DNA of 64,000 nt from JAOAFX01 sp049700315. GTDB taxonomy: Bacteria; Hydrothermota; Tepidihabitantia; SM23-42; JAOAFX01. A model generated the notes under the pieces. That model was not told the origin of the DNA. It did no database searches and saw only the letters and a program-made list of their open reading frames with translations. The stretch is taken from positions 1 through 64,000 of the forward strand of contig JBNAVN010000003.1 in NCBI GenBank assembly GCA_049700315.1, written 5' to 3'. Positions 1 to 8,730 of the stretch are shown here, one piece after another; the stretch's first letter is position 1; every line of letters starts with the position of its first letter. The translations under genes and the position numbers were made by a program.

Positions 1-441
1 AAATTACGAATGAGTGTTTCATCGTAAGTATATCTATTTTCCTTTAATTGACAAACCTTTTATATTATATCTTAATGGGAGAGGATAAAAAGCCTGCCCC
101 GTACTTGATACGGGGTGGGGGGTAATAAATTAAGAGCATCAGAATACCAGGATACCAGAGTATCAGGAAGAAAACTGATTTTGTGATTTTCTGATTTCCT
201 GATTTCCTGATTTCCTTTCCATCATCACCCTCCCTTTTATTCCCTCCCCTCAAGGGAGGGAAATATGTAGTGATTTTTATGAGGGCTAAACTATTACGGA
301 CAGGCACTCTATCTTTTTTATCTTACAACGACCGTTTTCTTCGTATTATCATCTGTCATCAATTAATAGAAAAAGAGTATCCTGGCAAATTCTGAAGTAT
401 CCCAGACTTGACGGGTTATTCATTTTTGATATAATACTCCT
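1..441. other. Gene-free stretch with short repeats and hairpins
   Basis: I see no credible gene here. The stretch holds a small hairpin at 97-115 (CCCCGTA, 5-base loop, TACGGGG), three perfect tandem copies of CTGATTTC at 191-214, and a 9-bp hairpin at 240-262 (TTCCCTCCC, loop CTCAA, GGGAGGGAA). The 80-codon minus-strand reading frame covering 65-307 is built from these repeats and has no ribosome site or recognisable domain. The right end carries the promoter of the HEPN gene. Confidence 0.6.
408..435 (+). promoter_or_regulatory. Promoter of HEPN/MNT operon
   Basis: TTGACG (408-413), 16-base spacer, TATAAT (430-435). Only six bases separate the -10 box from the ATG at 442 and no ribosome site is present, so a leaderless mRNA is predicted. 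Confidence 0.75.
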
Positions 442-834
442 ATGAAAAAAAGGGAACTTATTAACTACTGGATAAAGATGGCTGATAAAGACTACAAAAC
501 AATGAATAACTTGTTTAAAAGTGGTGATTACCATTGGGCTTTATTTTTAGGACATTTAGTAATTGAAAAGTTGTTAAAGGCATATTTTGTAAAAAATATA
601 AGCAATTATCCCCCTTATACGCACAATTTATTATTGATAGCCACAAAATCAAATCTACCAATTGATGATGCCCAGAAGGATTTTCTTGATTTACTCACCT
701 CATTTAATATAACTGCCCGATATACTGATTATAAATTAAAATTTTACAAAAAATGCACTAAGCAGTTTGCCAGGTTGAACATTGACAAAATTAAGGAATT
801 ACGATTATGGCTAAAAAAAATGATAGCAGAATAA
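442..834 (+). CDS. HEPN domain protein (MNT partner)
   Basis: A 130-residue, all-helical HEPN protein of the COG2250 type. Visible family marks are the N-terminal W..A..D segment, the EKLLKAY helix (residues about 42-48), the THN loop after YPPY, and ITARYTDY near residues 90-97. I do not see the R-x4-6-H of catalytically active HEPN RNases, so RNase activity is doubtful. It overlaps the following nucleotidyltransferase gene by 28 bases, the usual two-gene arrangement of HEPN/MNT toxin-antitoxin or substrate-modifying pairs. The start is fixed by the promoter: the ATG lies six bases after the -10 box, with no Shine-Dalgarno sequence. Confidence 0.85.
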   Translation: MKKRELINYWIKMADKDYKTMNNLFKSGDYHWALFLGHLVIEKLLKAYFVKNISNYPPYTHNLLLIATKSNLPIDDAQKDFLDLLTSFNITARYTDYKLKFYKKCTKQFARLNIDKIKELRLWLKKMIAE

Positions 835-1130
835 TTCTTAAGATAGTTAAATCATATCTAAATATTTTGCAAGAAAATAGAATTCGTATAATTAGAGCCT
901 ATCTTTTTGGTTCTTATGCAAAGAATAAATTTACCAAAGACAGTGATATTGATTTAGCGATTGTTTCACAGGATTTTAAAGGTGATGTGATTGAAGATAA
1001 TCTTCGGTTAATGCGACTGAGAAGAAGTATTGATTTACGCATTGAGCCCCATGCTTTTACTCCTAAAGAATTCTCAATACATAATCCCTTTGTTAGGGAG
1101 ATTTTGAAGACCGCAAAAAGAATAGCATAA
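807..1130 (+). CDS. MNT-type minimal nucleotidyltransferase
   Basis: A 107-residue minimal nucleotidyltransferase of the pol-beta fold. The signature G35-S36 followed ten residues later by D47-x-D49 (GS-x10-DxD) is intact, so metal-dependent nucleotide transfer is plausible. In known HEPN/MNT pairs the MNT protein is the antitoxin and AMPylates or neutralises the HEPN partner. The start overlaps the HEPN gene by 28 bases; AAGGA lies about eight bases upstream inside that gene. The C-terminal part after residue 85 (PHAFTP...NPFVREIL) is the typical end of this family. Confidence 0.85.
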   Translation: MAKKNDSRIILKIVKSYLNILQENRIRIIRAYLFGSYAKNKFTKDSDIDLAIVSQDFKGDVIEDNLRLMRLRRSIDLRIEPHAFTPKEFSIHNPFVREILKTAKRIA

Positions 1131-1189
1131 AAAAGTGCGTATAAAATTTTGTGCAGAGATTAATTCTTAAAATTTAAGTGGTATGTTTT

Positions 1190-1983
1190 TTATCCGGAAA
1201 ATAGTTTTTTCGCTCCTGTGCTTGAATATACCATTTCTCCATCTTTGAATATTATGAGTTCTTCAGGCTCAAACGGTATCCATTCTTCATCGGTCAATGG
1301 ATTTGTCGCAATGATATAACCTTTTTGGGATGGGTCTTTTTTTCATAAAGGTTTATCTCAGTTTTATCATCTCTGAGGTGAATAATGCCGAATGGTGCAG
1401 ACCTGTAAAGGAAATAAAGGGTATTATGAATATGCGTATGATATGCGAATAGATATTCTCCATCTGAAAATAGACAATTGAAAGAACCAAATTTGTTGAT
1501 ATTGCGCAGGACCTGACACAACCATTTAAAGTCTTCTTTTGACCATTGATTTATACCCTTCTGGGCTATTGAATAAAGGATATGGCAGAAGGCATATTCT
1601 GAATCGGTCTCACCAATTGGCTGAAAATTTCCTATCTCAAGTTTTTTATAGTCACTGAGTGTTCCATTGTGGCAGAAGACATAGTCTTTTTTGTTAAATC
1701 TGAACTGGAATGGATGGGTATTTTTATATGTCGGGATTCCCTTGCTTGCCTGTCTTAAATGGGCAATGATTATCTTTGAACTTACCAAAGGGTATTTTAT
1801 GATTAGTTCTGTTAATTGACTCTGATCCACCCTCTTTGGTTCTTTTATAACTTGGGCAGAGCAGTCAGGATAATAGGCAATACCCCAGCCATCCGGATTA
1901 CCATAACTCCTTTTTCTGAAACCCTTAAGTGAAATTTCAGGGGTTACAGGCTGGTTGAATGATAAACCGAGCAATTGGCACAT
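1190..1983 (-). pseudogene. Class II glutamine amidotransferase (YafJ-like), frameshifted
   Basis: An N-terminal-nucleophile glutamine amidotransferase of the YafJ/GATase_4 type: Cys2 follows the initiator Met, and NPDGWG (29-34), AHLRQAS, CHNGTL and GETDSE are present. The open frame ends at 1294 after a non-homologous tail. If one A is added to the run of seven A's (minus strand, plus 1338-1344), the frame continues through ATNPLTDEEW and a normal family C-terminus to a stop at 1190, giving 264 residues, a normal length. So one base is missing in a homopolymer: an assembly error, a recent pseudogene, or a slippage site. The start is leaderless, six bases after its -10 box. Confidence 0.8.
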
Positions 1984-1989
1984 AAAGTA

Positions 1990-2017
1990 AATATACAGAA
2001 TTCTGGGAAAATGTCAA
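1990..2017 (-). promoter_or_regulatory. Promoter of glutamine amidotransferase
   Basis: Minus strand TTGACA (2017-2012), 16-base spacer, TATATT (1995-1990), then six bases to the ATG at 1983. Leaderless transcript predicted. Confidence 0.7.
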
Positions 2018-2032
2018 GAGGGAACTGAATTT

Positions 2033-2053
2033 CGGATTGCGGATTGCGGATTG
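2033..2053. repeat. Three tandem 7-mers (CGGATTG)
   Basis: CGGATTG repeats three times without mismatch between the divergent amidotransferase and tamB promoters. Related GGATTG words recur in other gene-free stretches near 7350 and 14640. Confidence 0.7.
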
Positions 2054-2106
2054 CGAATTTGTATAATTTAAAATTCTGACAATTCAGGATCTGTAGTCAA
2101 TAATGA

Positions 2107-2134
2107 TTGACTAAATGGTAGATTTTGTTATAAT
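2107..2134 (+). promoter_or_regulatory. Promoter of tamB-tamA operon
   Basis: TTGACT (2107-2112), 16-base spacer, TATAAT (2129-2134), seven bases to the ATG at 2142. The upstream in-frame ATG at 2115 lies inside the spacer, so it cannot be the start. Confidence 0.75.
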
Positions 2135-2141
2135 AAAACAA

Positions 2142-5100
2142 ATGAGAAAATTATTAATTGTACCAATAGTTCTTGTACTGTTGATAATCATTGTTTTCAT
2201 TCTTTCTGGAACTCCTTTTGTATTGCATTTTGTCAAAAAAAAGATTGAATCTACAATTCAATCAAAGACTGGTATCCCAACCAGCATTGGTTCACTGCAA
2301 GGAAATCTATTATACAGAGCAAAAATCTATAATTTAAAAATCAAAGATGCTGCAGAAATCAAATCACTGAGTGTCTCATATAATATTCTCGGTCTGTTAT
2401 CAAAAAAAATTGAACTTAATTCGGTGTTTATTGATGGAATAATCGTTGATGTAGATAAGGCAAGACAATTAGCCCAAAATTTGAAATTCAGGGAAGGTAA
2501 GCCAGCAAAAGACAAAAAAACACCGTTTCATTTCATTGTGAAAAGACTGGAAATAAGCAATGCAGATATTGCAGGAGTAATAAATAGAAAAAGGCTTACA
2601 ATGTTTCTTAATTTAAGAGGGTCATTGGCTAATCAGGTTTTTATTATTGAAGATTTCTATGTTAGAACAAAAGATTCATATATATCAATCAAAGGTAATG
2701 TTCCATTAAGTGAAAATAATCTTTTTGCCCTAACATATTCCCTCTATTTGATTCCCGAAGAATTCGCAATTGAAGGATTGAGTGGTATCATCCAGAGCAA
2801 AGGCAGTATTAACGGTGAATATCAAAATCCCGAGATTTCAAACCATACTGACATCAAGGTGAATTATCAAAAGAACCACATTTCTGGTTATATTAAGTTA
2901 AAATGGAAGGTACCGTTTCTGGATAGCCTTGATATTAATGCGAAAATTGTCACAGAAACTGAATTTAGAACCAGATATGAGATTACATTGAAAAAGGTAT
3001 TTACCAATCTTTTTGTGGGAATTGTTTCACCCTATGGCAATCTGCGAATACCCGGTTCTATCACAGGTTCTTTTGAAAACCCAAAATTCAAAGGTGAAAT
3101 CCAGGGTAATCTAAAATATGCACATATGAAACCAGAACTCAGCGGAGAGATTCTATATCAGGATAGCATTCTTTCTATTCGTCATTTGAAACTGAAAGAC
3201 AAAGAGATTCTCGTAAAATTTGCCGGAAGAATAAATGTAGTAAAATCCGAAATCCTTGCAGGGAATCTAAATGTCAACTGTGCGGATCTGAATCTGATAA
3301 ATAAATTCTTAAAACAACCTGTACCAGTTCTCGGTCTATTAAATATAAGTGCGGAGATAAAAGGCACACTTGATAATCCAAATATTTCAGGCAGATTGAC
3401 AATTGAAAATGCCCATATTTACAGTGAAACAATCAGCAATGCAGATTTTGAATTCACATTCAAAAACAATATCATTTATCTTGAAAAGGGTTTAATAAAA
3501 AGCCCGCGCGGGGAAATAAGCATTGCCGGGAATTATGGGATTAAAGATAATAGTTTTATGGTTAATATCTTTACTGAGAACATAAAATTTCAATCGCCTG
3601 AAGTATTTGGCATTGATACAGTTCTACTCAATGGCAATCTAAAAATGGATATCAATCTCTCTGGCCGCGCAAAGAATATCAATGGGAGCGGTAAAATTCA
3701 TCTGCTCAATTTCAGTTATGACAGATGGACCTTTGAGAACTACATCCTATCATTTGACATCAAAGACAACTGTGCAGGTGTCACTCTTTCTGATATTAAA
3801 AATAACCTCAATCTCAAGGCATCAGTAGAGCTTACAGAACCGTATCCTTTTAATATTCACCTGTCTTTGAATCATTTTGAATTTGCACAATTTGCTGAGT
3901 TGGAAAAGGCTTCTATTACCGGAAATATTACAGCCAAAGGTGAGATTACCAAGCCTGATATGACCGAAGCCAATATTCAGATTGATTCAATATATGTGGT
4001 AGCACAAAAGTATGCAATCCACAATTCTGAACCGATAAATATTGAAATCAAAAATGGACTTGCATATATCCATAAGGCTATCATCACTTTAGAAAATCAT
4101 AATATCTCAATACAGGGGCAGATACCATTAGACAAAAGATATGGCGAAACCGATCTAAAGATTCAGGCCGACCACATTGAGATTGGTTCTTTATACGCAA
4201 TATTCTCTAAAGGGCAACAACCAGAAGGTTTTTTTGATGCAGATGTAGAAATTAGAGGAAATTTGAATGCACCGGAAATCAACGGGCAATTGAGTTTAGA
4301 AAAAGTAGGTTATGCATTACCGGATTTGGCCATTAAATCAATTTCTGGCTTGATCAAATTTCAAAGGTATTATTTTAATATTGAATACATAAATGGTCAA
4401 GTTAATAAAGGTGAGTTTAATATAAATGGTTATCTCCAGCTAAATAAAACAGGGATTGATACAATTGCCATAAACATACTACTCAATAAAATTGATTATA
4501 ACAATAAAGAATTTGGTTCTATTCTTCTTTCAAGTTCAATGCAGTTTTCAGCGAACAGCAGGTCTTATGCCGTGATTGGTGGATTAACAATTGACCGGGC
4601 AGTTTATGATAAACCATTTGATCTTCTAACAATTTCAAAATTGTTGACAACCGCGAATAGACCTGCAGAAGAAAAAAACAAGATTTTGAAACAGATATAC
4701 TGTGACATTAGCATAAGCACACCAAATGGCATAGAGATTATCAATAATATTGCGAGTGTAAATGTTGATGCAGATGTCCAGGTCCGGGGATTCCTATCAC
4801 GGATAAATGTCTATGGCACTGTCAAAAGTTCATCTCCCGGAACAATTAAATATCTCGGAAGAAAATTTGATATTACAAATGCATTGATACAACTTGATAA
4901 TCCCTATCAAATAAATCCAGTGTTGAACCTTGAAGCAATCCATTCCATATCAACAAGAGATGGTGATTATGAAATAACAATGAACCTTTCTGGGACCATT
5001 GAAAAATGGTATCTAAAACTATCTTCAAATCCACCAGTCCCTGAGCAGGATATCGTGAGTCTATTATTGGTCGGCAGACGAAGACCAGACACTCATATTC

Positions 5101-5438
5101 TAAGCGAGGTAAGAGATATAAATCTTACTGGTATGGCAAAGGAATATGCAATCAATCTTGCGCGCGGCACGATTGAGAGAACAGCAGAAAAGAGACTGGG
5201 CTTTGAGAAATTCACAATCACCGGTGATTTGTTTGAACCGATGCACTGGGATATTGGATTTGAAAAGAAGGTTTCAAAAAAGATAACCTTTATCTATGGC
5301 ACAGGCTTTGAATCCTGGGAAATGCGACGGATTGGCATTAACTATAGTATCAATAATAATCTTTCCATTTTCACCCTTCACGATCAGGAAAATATGAATT
5401 CAAGCGTGGATCTAAATTTCAATCTCAAAATAAAATGA
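2142..5438 (+). CDS. tamB: TamB-like translocation and assembly protein
   Basis: A 1098-residue AsmA/TamB-superfamily protein, somewhat shorter than E. coli TamB (about 1260). It has one N-terminal membrane anchor (residues about 5-23, very rich in I, L, V), then about 1000 residues of repetitive beta-rich sequence with recurring G-x(L/I)xG-x-xxNP(E/K)(I/F) units, as expected for the periplasm-spanning beta-taco groove. The end matches the DUF490 region (PEQDIVSLLL... and a final beta-strand stretch). It overlaps the next gene, an Omp85 protein, by ATGA. TamB works with TamA or directly in phospholipid transport and outer-membrane protein biogenesis. The start at 2142 is chosen because the promoter's -10 box ends seven bases before it. 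Confidence 0.9.
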   Translation: MRKLLIVPIVLVLLIIIVFILSGTPFVLHFVKKKIESTIQSKTGIPTSIGSLQGNLLYRAKIYNLKIKDAAEIKSLSVSYNILGLLSKKIELNSVFIDGIIVDVDKARQLAQNLKFREGKPAKDKKTPFHFIVKRLEISNADIAGVINRKRLTMFLNLRGSLANQVFIIEDFYVRTKDSYISIKGNVPLSENNLFALTYSLYLIPEEFAIEGLSGIIQSKGSINGEYQNPEISNHTDIKVNYQKNHISGYIKLKWKVPFLDSLDINAKIVTETEFRTRYEITLKKVFTNLFVGIVSPYGNLRIPGSITGSFENPKFKGEIQGNLKYAHMKPELSGEILYQDSILSIRHLKLKDKEILVKFAGRINVVKSEILAGNLNVNCADLNLINKFLKQPVPVLGLLNISAEIKGTLDNPNISGRLTIENAHIYSETISNADFEFTFKNNIIYLEKGLIKSPRGEISIAGNYGIKDNSFMVNIFTENIKFQSPEVFGIDTVLLNGNLKMDINLSGRAKNINGSGKIHLLNFSYDRWTFENYILSFDIKDNCAGVTLSDIKNNLNLKASVELTEPYPFNIHLSLNHFEFAQFAELEKASITGNITAKGEITKPDMTEANIQIDSIYVVAQKYAIHNSEPINIEIKNGLAYIHKAIITLENHNISIQGQIPLDKRYGETDLKIQADHIEIGSLYAIFSKGQQPEGFFDADVEIRGNLNAPEINGQLSLEKVGYALPDLAIKSISGLIKFQRYYFNIEYINGQVNKGEFNINGYLQLNKTGIDTIAINILLNKIDYNNKEFGSILLSSSMQFSANSRSYAVIGGLTIDRAVYDKPFDLLTISKLLTTANRPAEEKNKILKQIYCDISISTPNGIEIINNIASVNVDADVQVRGFLSRINVYGTVKSSSPGTIKYLGRKFDITNALIQLDNPYQINPVLNLEAIHSISTRDGDYEITMNLSGTIEKWYLKLSSNPPVPEQDIVSLLLVGRRRPDTHILSEVRDINLTGMAKEYAINLARGTIERTAEKRLGFEKFTITGDLFEPMHWDIGFEKKVSKKITFIYGTGFESWEMRRIGINYSINNNLSIFTLHDQENMNSSVDLNFNLKIK

Positions 5439-7162
5439 ACCTTCTCTTTCTCTTAATTCTTTTTCAGACAGATTTCAGAGTCATTGGAATAAAAATAGAA
5501 GGCAATGAGTACATTAATGACAAGACAATCAAGAATGTTATGTTAACAAAAACAAAGGCACTATTCCGTAAAGGAAGGTTTGATTACGATGTCTATAAGG
5601 GCGACATTACAGCAATAAAAAATCTATATGATTATAGTGGTTTTCTTGAAAGTGAAGTCAGAGATAGTTTAATTTTTGACAGCACAGGTAAAACAGTTGA
5701 AATCCATATTAATATTAAAGAAGGTAAGCAGACGACCATCAGAGCAATTGAATTTGCCGGCAACAAACTCTATTCTACTGAATTTTTGAGAGAGAAGATT
5801 GTCACAAAACTTGAAAAACCATTTGACCGGAGAAGATTTGAGATTGATAACTATATCATAACATCCCTGTATGATGACCTTGGATATACTGAGGTCAGGA
5901 TAGAGAATGAATATTTTGTCAATGATCAGCAGGCAAAAATTTTGTATAATATTGTTGAAGGTGAAAAACAGTTTATAGAAGACATTGAAATTACAGGACT
6001 AAGACGAACAAAAAAGGAGATTGTTCTTGAAGAACTTGTCTTAAAAAAAGGGGATATTTTGCGCTATGCCCTGGTTTTAAAAAGCAGGCGCAATTTGACA
6101 AATCTCGGAATATTCAACTCCATCAGAACCCAGACAATAAATGGTTCACAGCCCAATCATAAAATTATTCAATTTATCTTTTCGGAAAAAGAACCCATAA
6201 TATTGAATTTCCGGCTTGGCTACGGAACCCGGGATTATCTGAGATTCGGTGCCGGAATTGAACACCTGAATATGTTTGGTCGTGCCTGGCAGGGAAAGCT
6301 TGAAGGCAAAGTCAGTTTTGCTGAATATCGGTTGAATTCTGAAATCACCTTTCCCCGATTTTTCTTCTTACCAATTCGGTACCGCATCGGCTCATTTTAT
6401 CAATTCAAAAAAGAGATCGGGTTTAATACACGGCACATTGGCTTGTATAATGAATTTCACTTTGATTTTCTCACTGGTTCATTCTCAACGAAATATAATG
6501 TTGAAAATATTCGCACATATTTTCCTGTTGAGAATAGTCATTTGCCAACAGACAGTATCAAAAATGACTGGCTTCATGGAATAATATTTAACTGGCTAAA
6601 AGACAGAAGGGACGACCCGATCTTTACAAACTCCGGCAATTATGCCAATCTCACAGTAGAAACGAGCGGAATTATTATGCCGGCAGATGTCAACTATGTG
6701 CGACCGACAGTAGAATTCAGATCATTCAAACCCTTTGTGCCTGTAGTATTGGGTGTCGCAATCAAGACGGGAATTGTCCAGCCAGTATCACCTTCATCAG
6801 ATGTTCCAGTTTATAAGAGATTTTACTGCGGCGGTACAACTTCGGTCAGAGGCTATGATGACTGGACAATCGGCCCGAGAGATTCTAATGGAAATCCAAT
6901 TGGTGGCAGAGTTTTATTTGAAACTTCGGTTGAATTCAGATTTCCACTCTACAAAATATTGGGTGGCGTTTTTTTCATTGATGCGGGAAATGTCTGGAAG
7001 GAAGTTGATGAAATTGATTGGCAACTGAGATGGTCAATTGGCACGGGTATGAGACTTCGCACACCCTTAGGGAGTTTGAGACTTGATTATGGTATGAAGG
7101 TCAAACCATCATCAGATGAATCAACAGGTGCCTTGCACTTTGCAATCGGTGAGGCATTCTGA
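5435..7162 (+). CDS. tamA: TamA/BamA-like Omp85 outer membrane protein
   Basis: A 575-residue Omp85 protein with a short signal peptide (residues 1-13), three POTRA domains (about 14-92, 94-172, 174-252) and a C-terminal 16-strand barrel (about 258-575). The conserved SVRGY motif of barrel strand 6/loop 6 is present (TTSVRGYDDW), as is the FFIDAGNVW strand. The last residue is Phe, as expected of a BAM-recognition signal. Length and POTRA count match TamA (577 residues, three POTRAs) rather than BamA (five POTRAs). The gene starts within the tamB stop (ATGA), so the two are translationally coupled; gene order is the reverse of the enterobacterial tamA-tamB. It could serve as the main BamA if no other exists in the genome. 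Confidence 0.88.
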   Translation: MNLLFLLILFQTDFRVIGIKIEGNEYINDKTIKNVMLTKTKALFRKGRFDYDVYKGDITAIKNLYDYSGFLESEVRDSLIFDSTGKTVEIHINIKEGKQTTIRAIEFAGNKLYSTEFLREKIVTKLEKPFDRRRFEIDNYIITSLYDDLGYTEVRIENEYFVNDQQAKILYNIVEGEKQFIEDIEITGLRRTKKEIVLEELVLKKGDILRYALVLKSRRNLTNLGIFNSIRTQTINGSQPNHKIIQFIFSEKEPIILNFRLGYGTRDYLRFGAGIEHLNMFGRAWQGKLEGKVSFAEYRLNSEITFPRFFFLPIRYRIGSFYQFKKEIGFNTRHIGLYNEFHFDFLTGSFSTKYNVENIRTYFPVENSHLPTDSIKNDWLHGIIFNWLKDRRDDPIFTNSGNYANLTVETSGIIMPADVNYVRPTVEFRSFKPFVPVVLGVAIKTGIVQPVSPSSDVPVYKRFYCGGTTSVRGYDDWTIGPRDSNGNPIGGRVLFETSVEFRFPLYKILGGVFFIDAGNVWKEVDEIDWQLRWSIGTGMRLRTPLGSLRLDYGMKVKPSSDESTGALHFAIGEAF

Positions 7163-7179
7163 AATCCCCAGATATCTTG

Positions 7180-7212
7180 CAGTATAGGAATTTTTCAAAT
7201 TCCAATACTTGA
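7180..7212. repeat. Palindrome, copy 1
   Basis: The left arm begins CAGTATAGGAATTT and the right arm reads AAATTCCAATACTTG, with two or three mismatches. The left arm is the same as that of the perfect palindrome at 8533-8563 on the other side of the AbiEii cassette. Confidence 0.65.
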
Positions 7213-7589
7213 ACATTGTGATTTTGGATTAAGGGAGTAGCGGAATTAAAGAGGCTTTCTGGAATGCAATTTGATAAAGACGTAGTAAGGATATTTATAC
7301 AAATAATAGAAAAGAATCACACTCCGTCATTCTGGTAATTATCGGATTGACGGATTGAGAAAATAATTATATCTAAAATTCTGAGAATCACCAGAATACA
7401 AGAATAAAAAATTTGTGGTAAAACATTGGATTTGTCCTTAAAACCTCTGCGTCTTCTATATTTAAAGATTTTAGAATGTTAGTATACCAACATATTAGAA
7501 TGAGGAATTTTTGTTATATCACCCATTTAACCGATTTTGTCTTGATGGTTTGCAATTGTTATTGAGACCTTTCTATCTGTATGTACCCC

Positions 7590-7618
7590 TTGAATTTGTG
7601 GATAAAATTGAATATAAT
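7590..7618 (+). promoter_or_regulatory. Promoter of DUF6922-AbiEii cassette
   Basis: TTGAAT (7590-7595), 17-base spacer, TATAAT (7613-7618), five bases to the ATG at 7624. It is the only promoter in the window with a spacer other than 16. Leaderless. Confidence 0.65.
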
Positions 7619-7623
7619 ATATT

Positions 7624-7926
7624 ATGAAAAGAATACCTAAGTTCTTAAAAAAGTATTTCTGGGATACAAATTTGGAAGATTTAGATTTCAAAAAATATCG
7701 TATCTATATTCTCAAGCGCATTCTGGAATACGGTGATGAGAAGGCTGTAGCATGGTTGTGGAAAAACTTTAAGAAATCAGAAGTAAGAAAAGTTTTGATT
7801 AATAGTCGTGGATTTTCGCTAAAAAGTGCTAATTATTGGGCAATTATTTTAGGTCTACCACGAAACAAAGTGCAATGTTTGAACAAACTCTCACCAAAAG
7901 AGCAAAGAAAAATCTGGCCCTATTAG
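7624..7926 (+). CDS. DUF6922-like protein, likely AbiEii partner
   Basis: A 100-residue protein that resembles the small DUF6922 family: an N-terminal KKYFWD segment (residues 9-14), a central ILKRILEYGD helix, and a C-terminal SANYWAIILGL helix. Members of this family commonly sit directly upstream of AbiEii-type nucleotidyltransferase toxins, exactly as here, so it is probably the antitoxin or transcriptional autoregulator. Its 3' end overlaps the next gene by about 50 bases. The start is leaderless: the -10 box ends five bases before the ATG. Assignment to the family is from memory of its motif and is moderately sure; the role is inferred from context. Confidence 0.65.
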   Translation: MKRIPKFLKKYFWDTNLEDLDFKKYRIYILKRILEYGDEKAVAWLWKNFKKSEVRKVLINSRGFSLKSANYWAIILGLPRNKVQCLNKLSPKEQRKIWPY

Positions 7927-8498
7927 GCCGGGCAAATATTTTGAAGGATGCGTATCTGGCTGGTGGCACAGCGCTTGCCCTTCAATTAGGACATCGTATT
8001 TCTGTAGACCTTGATTTTTTTACACCAAAGGATTTTATGCCAAAAACATTTTCTGCTAAGTTATCTCAATTAGGAGCATTTAAAGAGGAACAGGCAAGTA
8101 AGGGAACGGTTTCAGGAAGTTTTGAAGGAATAAGATTCAGTCTCTTTGTTTATAAATATCCATTGCTTGTTCCCCCATTGAAATATCAGTCATTAGATAT
8201 TGCCGATATCAGAGACATTGCTGCCATGAAAATTGATGCAATAGCAACCCGGGGTTTAAAGAGGGATTTTATTGATTTATACTTTATATGTAAGGCTGGT
8301 TATAGTTTAACCAAATTATTGAATTCTTATGATAGAAAGTACAAAAATTTAGCCTCAAATCTTATCCATATTCAGAAGAGCCTGGTATTTTTTGATGATG
8401 CGGAACCTGAAAAGATGCCAAATATGATAAAACCAGTGGACTGGGAGGATGTGAAAAAATATTTTGTAAAAGAGGTAAAGAAACTGATTATTAAATAA
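7875..8498 (+). CDS. AbiEii/AbiGii-family nucleotidyltransferase toxin
   Basis: A 207-residue AbiEii-type nucleotidyltransferase. Near its N-terminus it has GGTALAL followed by LGHR and DLDFFT, the hallmark of this family (GG-TAL, and DxD-like acids for metal binding). AbiEii enzymes are toxins of type IV-like toxin-antitoxin or abortive infection systems and transfer nucleotides to tRNA. An upstream ATG at 7836 keeps the frame open, but ATG 7875 (MFEQTL...) starts where family members usually start. It overlaps the small partner gene by 52 bases. The cassette sits between two related palindromes in a stretch of intergenic repeats, so it may be a transferred unit. Confidence 0.85.
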   Translation: MFEQTLTKRAKKNLALLGRANILKDAYLAGGTALALQLGHRISVDLDFFTPKDFMPKTFSAKLSQLGAFKEEQASKGTVSGSFEGIRFSLFVYKYPLLVPPLKYQSLDIADIRDIAAMKIDAIATRGLKRDFIDLYFICKAGYSLTKLLNSYDRKYKNLASNLIHIQKSLVFFDDAEPEKMPNMIKPVDWEDVKKYFVKEVKKLIIK

Positions 8499-8532
8499 CT
8501 GCATCAAATTGGCAGGAAATAATATTATTTAA

Positions 8533-8563
8533 CAGTATAGGAATTTCAGTAATTCCTATACTG
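8533..8563. repeat. Perfect 13-bp palindrome, copy 2
   Basis: CAGTATAGGAATT (8533-8545), loop TCAGT, AATTCCTATACTG (8551-8563). No T-run follows, so it is not an ordinary terminator. Its arm is shared with the palindrome at 7180-7212. Confidence 0.75.
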
Positions 8564-8672
8564 GAGATAAGGAAACTTTCATTATACAAAAAAATAAGGG
8601 CACAAGATACATCAGGACTTGGCAGTGTGCTAAAGATGGTGCACAACATCAGGCAGAGCGATTACGGGGGTT

Positions 8673-8691
8673 TCAGGGGGCATCCCCCTGA
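8673..8691. repeat. GC-rich hairpin before hypF promoter
   Basis: TCAGGGGG, loop CAT, CCCCCTGA: a perfect 8-bp stem ending seven bases before the hypF -35 box. It could end incoming transcription, or be a remnant of a dispersed palindromic repeat. Confidence 0.6.
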
Positions 8692-8697
8692 TGAATC

Positions 8698-8725
8698 TTG
8701 ATAAAAACTCTTTAATAGATATAAT
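8698..8725 (+). promoter_or_regulatory. Promoter of hypF-hypC
   Basis: TTGATA (8698-8703), 16-base spacer, TATAAT (8720-8725), five bases to the ATG at 8731. Leaderless. Confidence 0.75.
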
Positions 8726-8730
8726 AACTA

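Larger units (their letters stand above)
7163..7623. other. Gene-free stretch after tamA
   Basis: No supported gene. The stretch contains an imperfect hairpin (7180-7212), the words CGGATTG and CAGAATAC seen in other spacers, and at its right end the promoter of the DUF6922-AbiEii cassette. Confidence 0.6.

Noticed and set aside
65..307. Minus-strand 80-codon ORF
   Set aside because: Made of repeats and hairpins; no ribosome site or domain.
2115..2141. Upstream ATG as tamB start
   Set aside because: It falls between the -35 and -10 boxes of the promoter, so it would not be in the mRNA.
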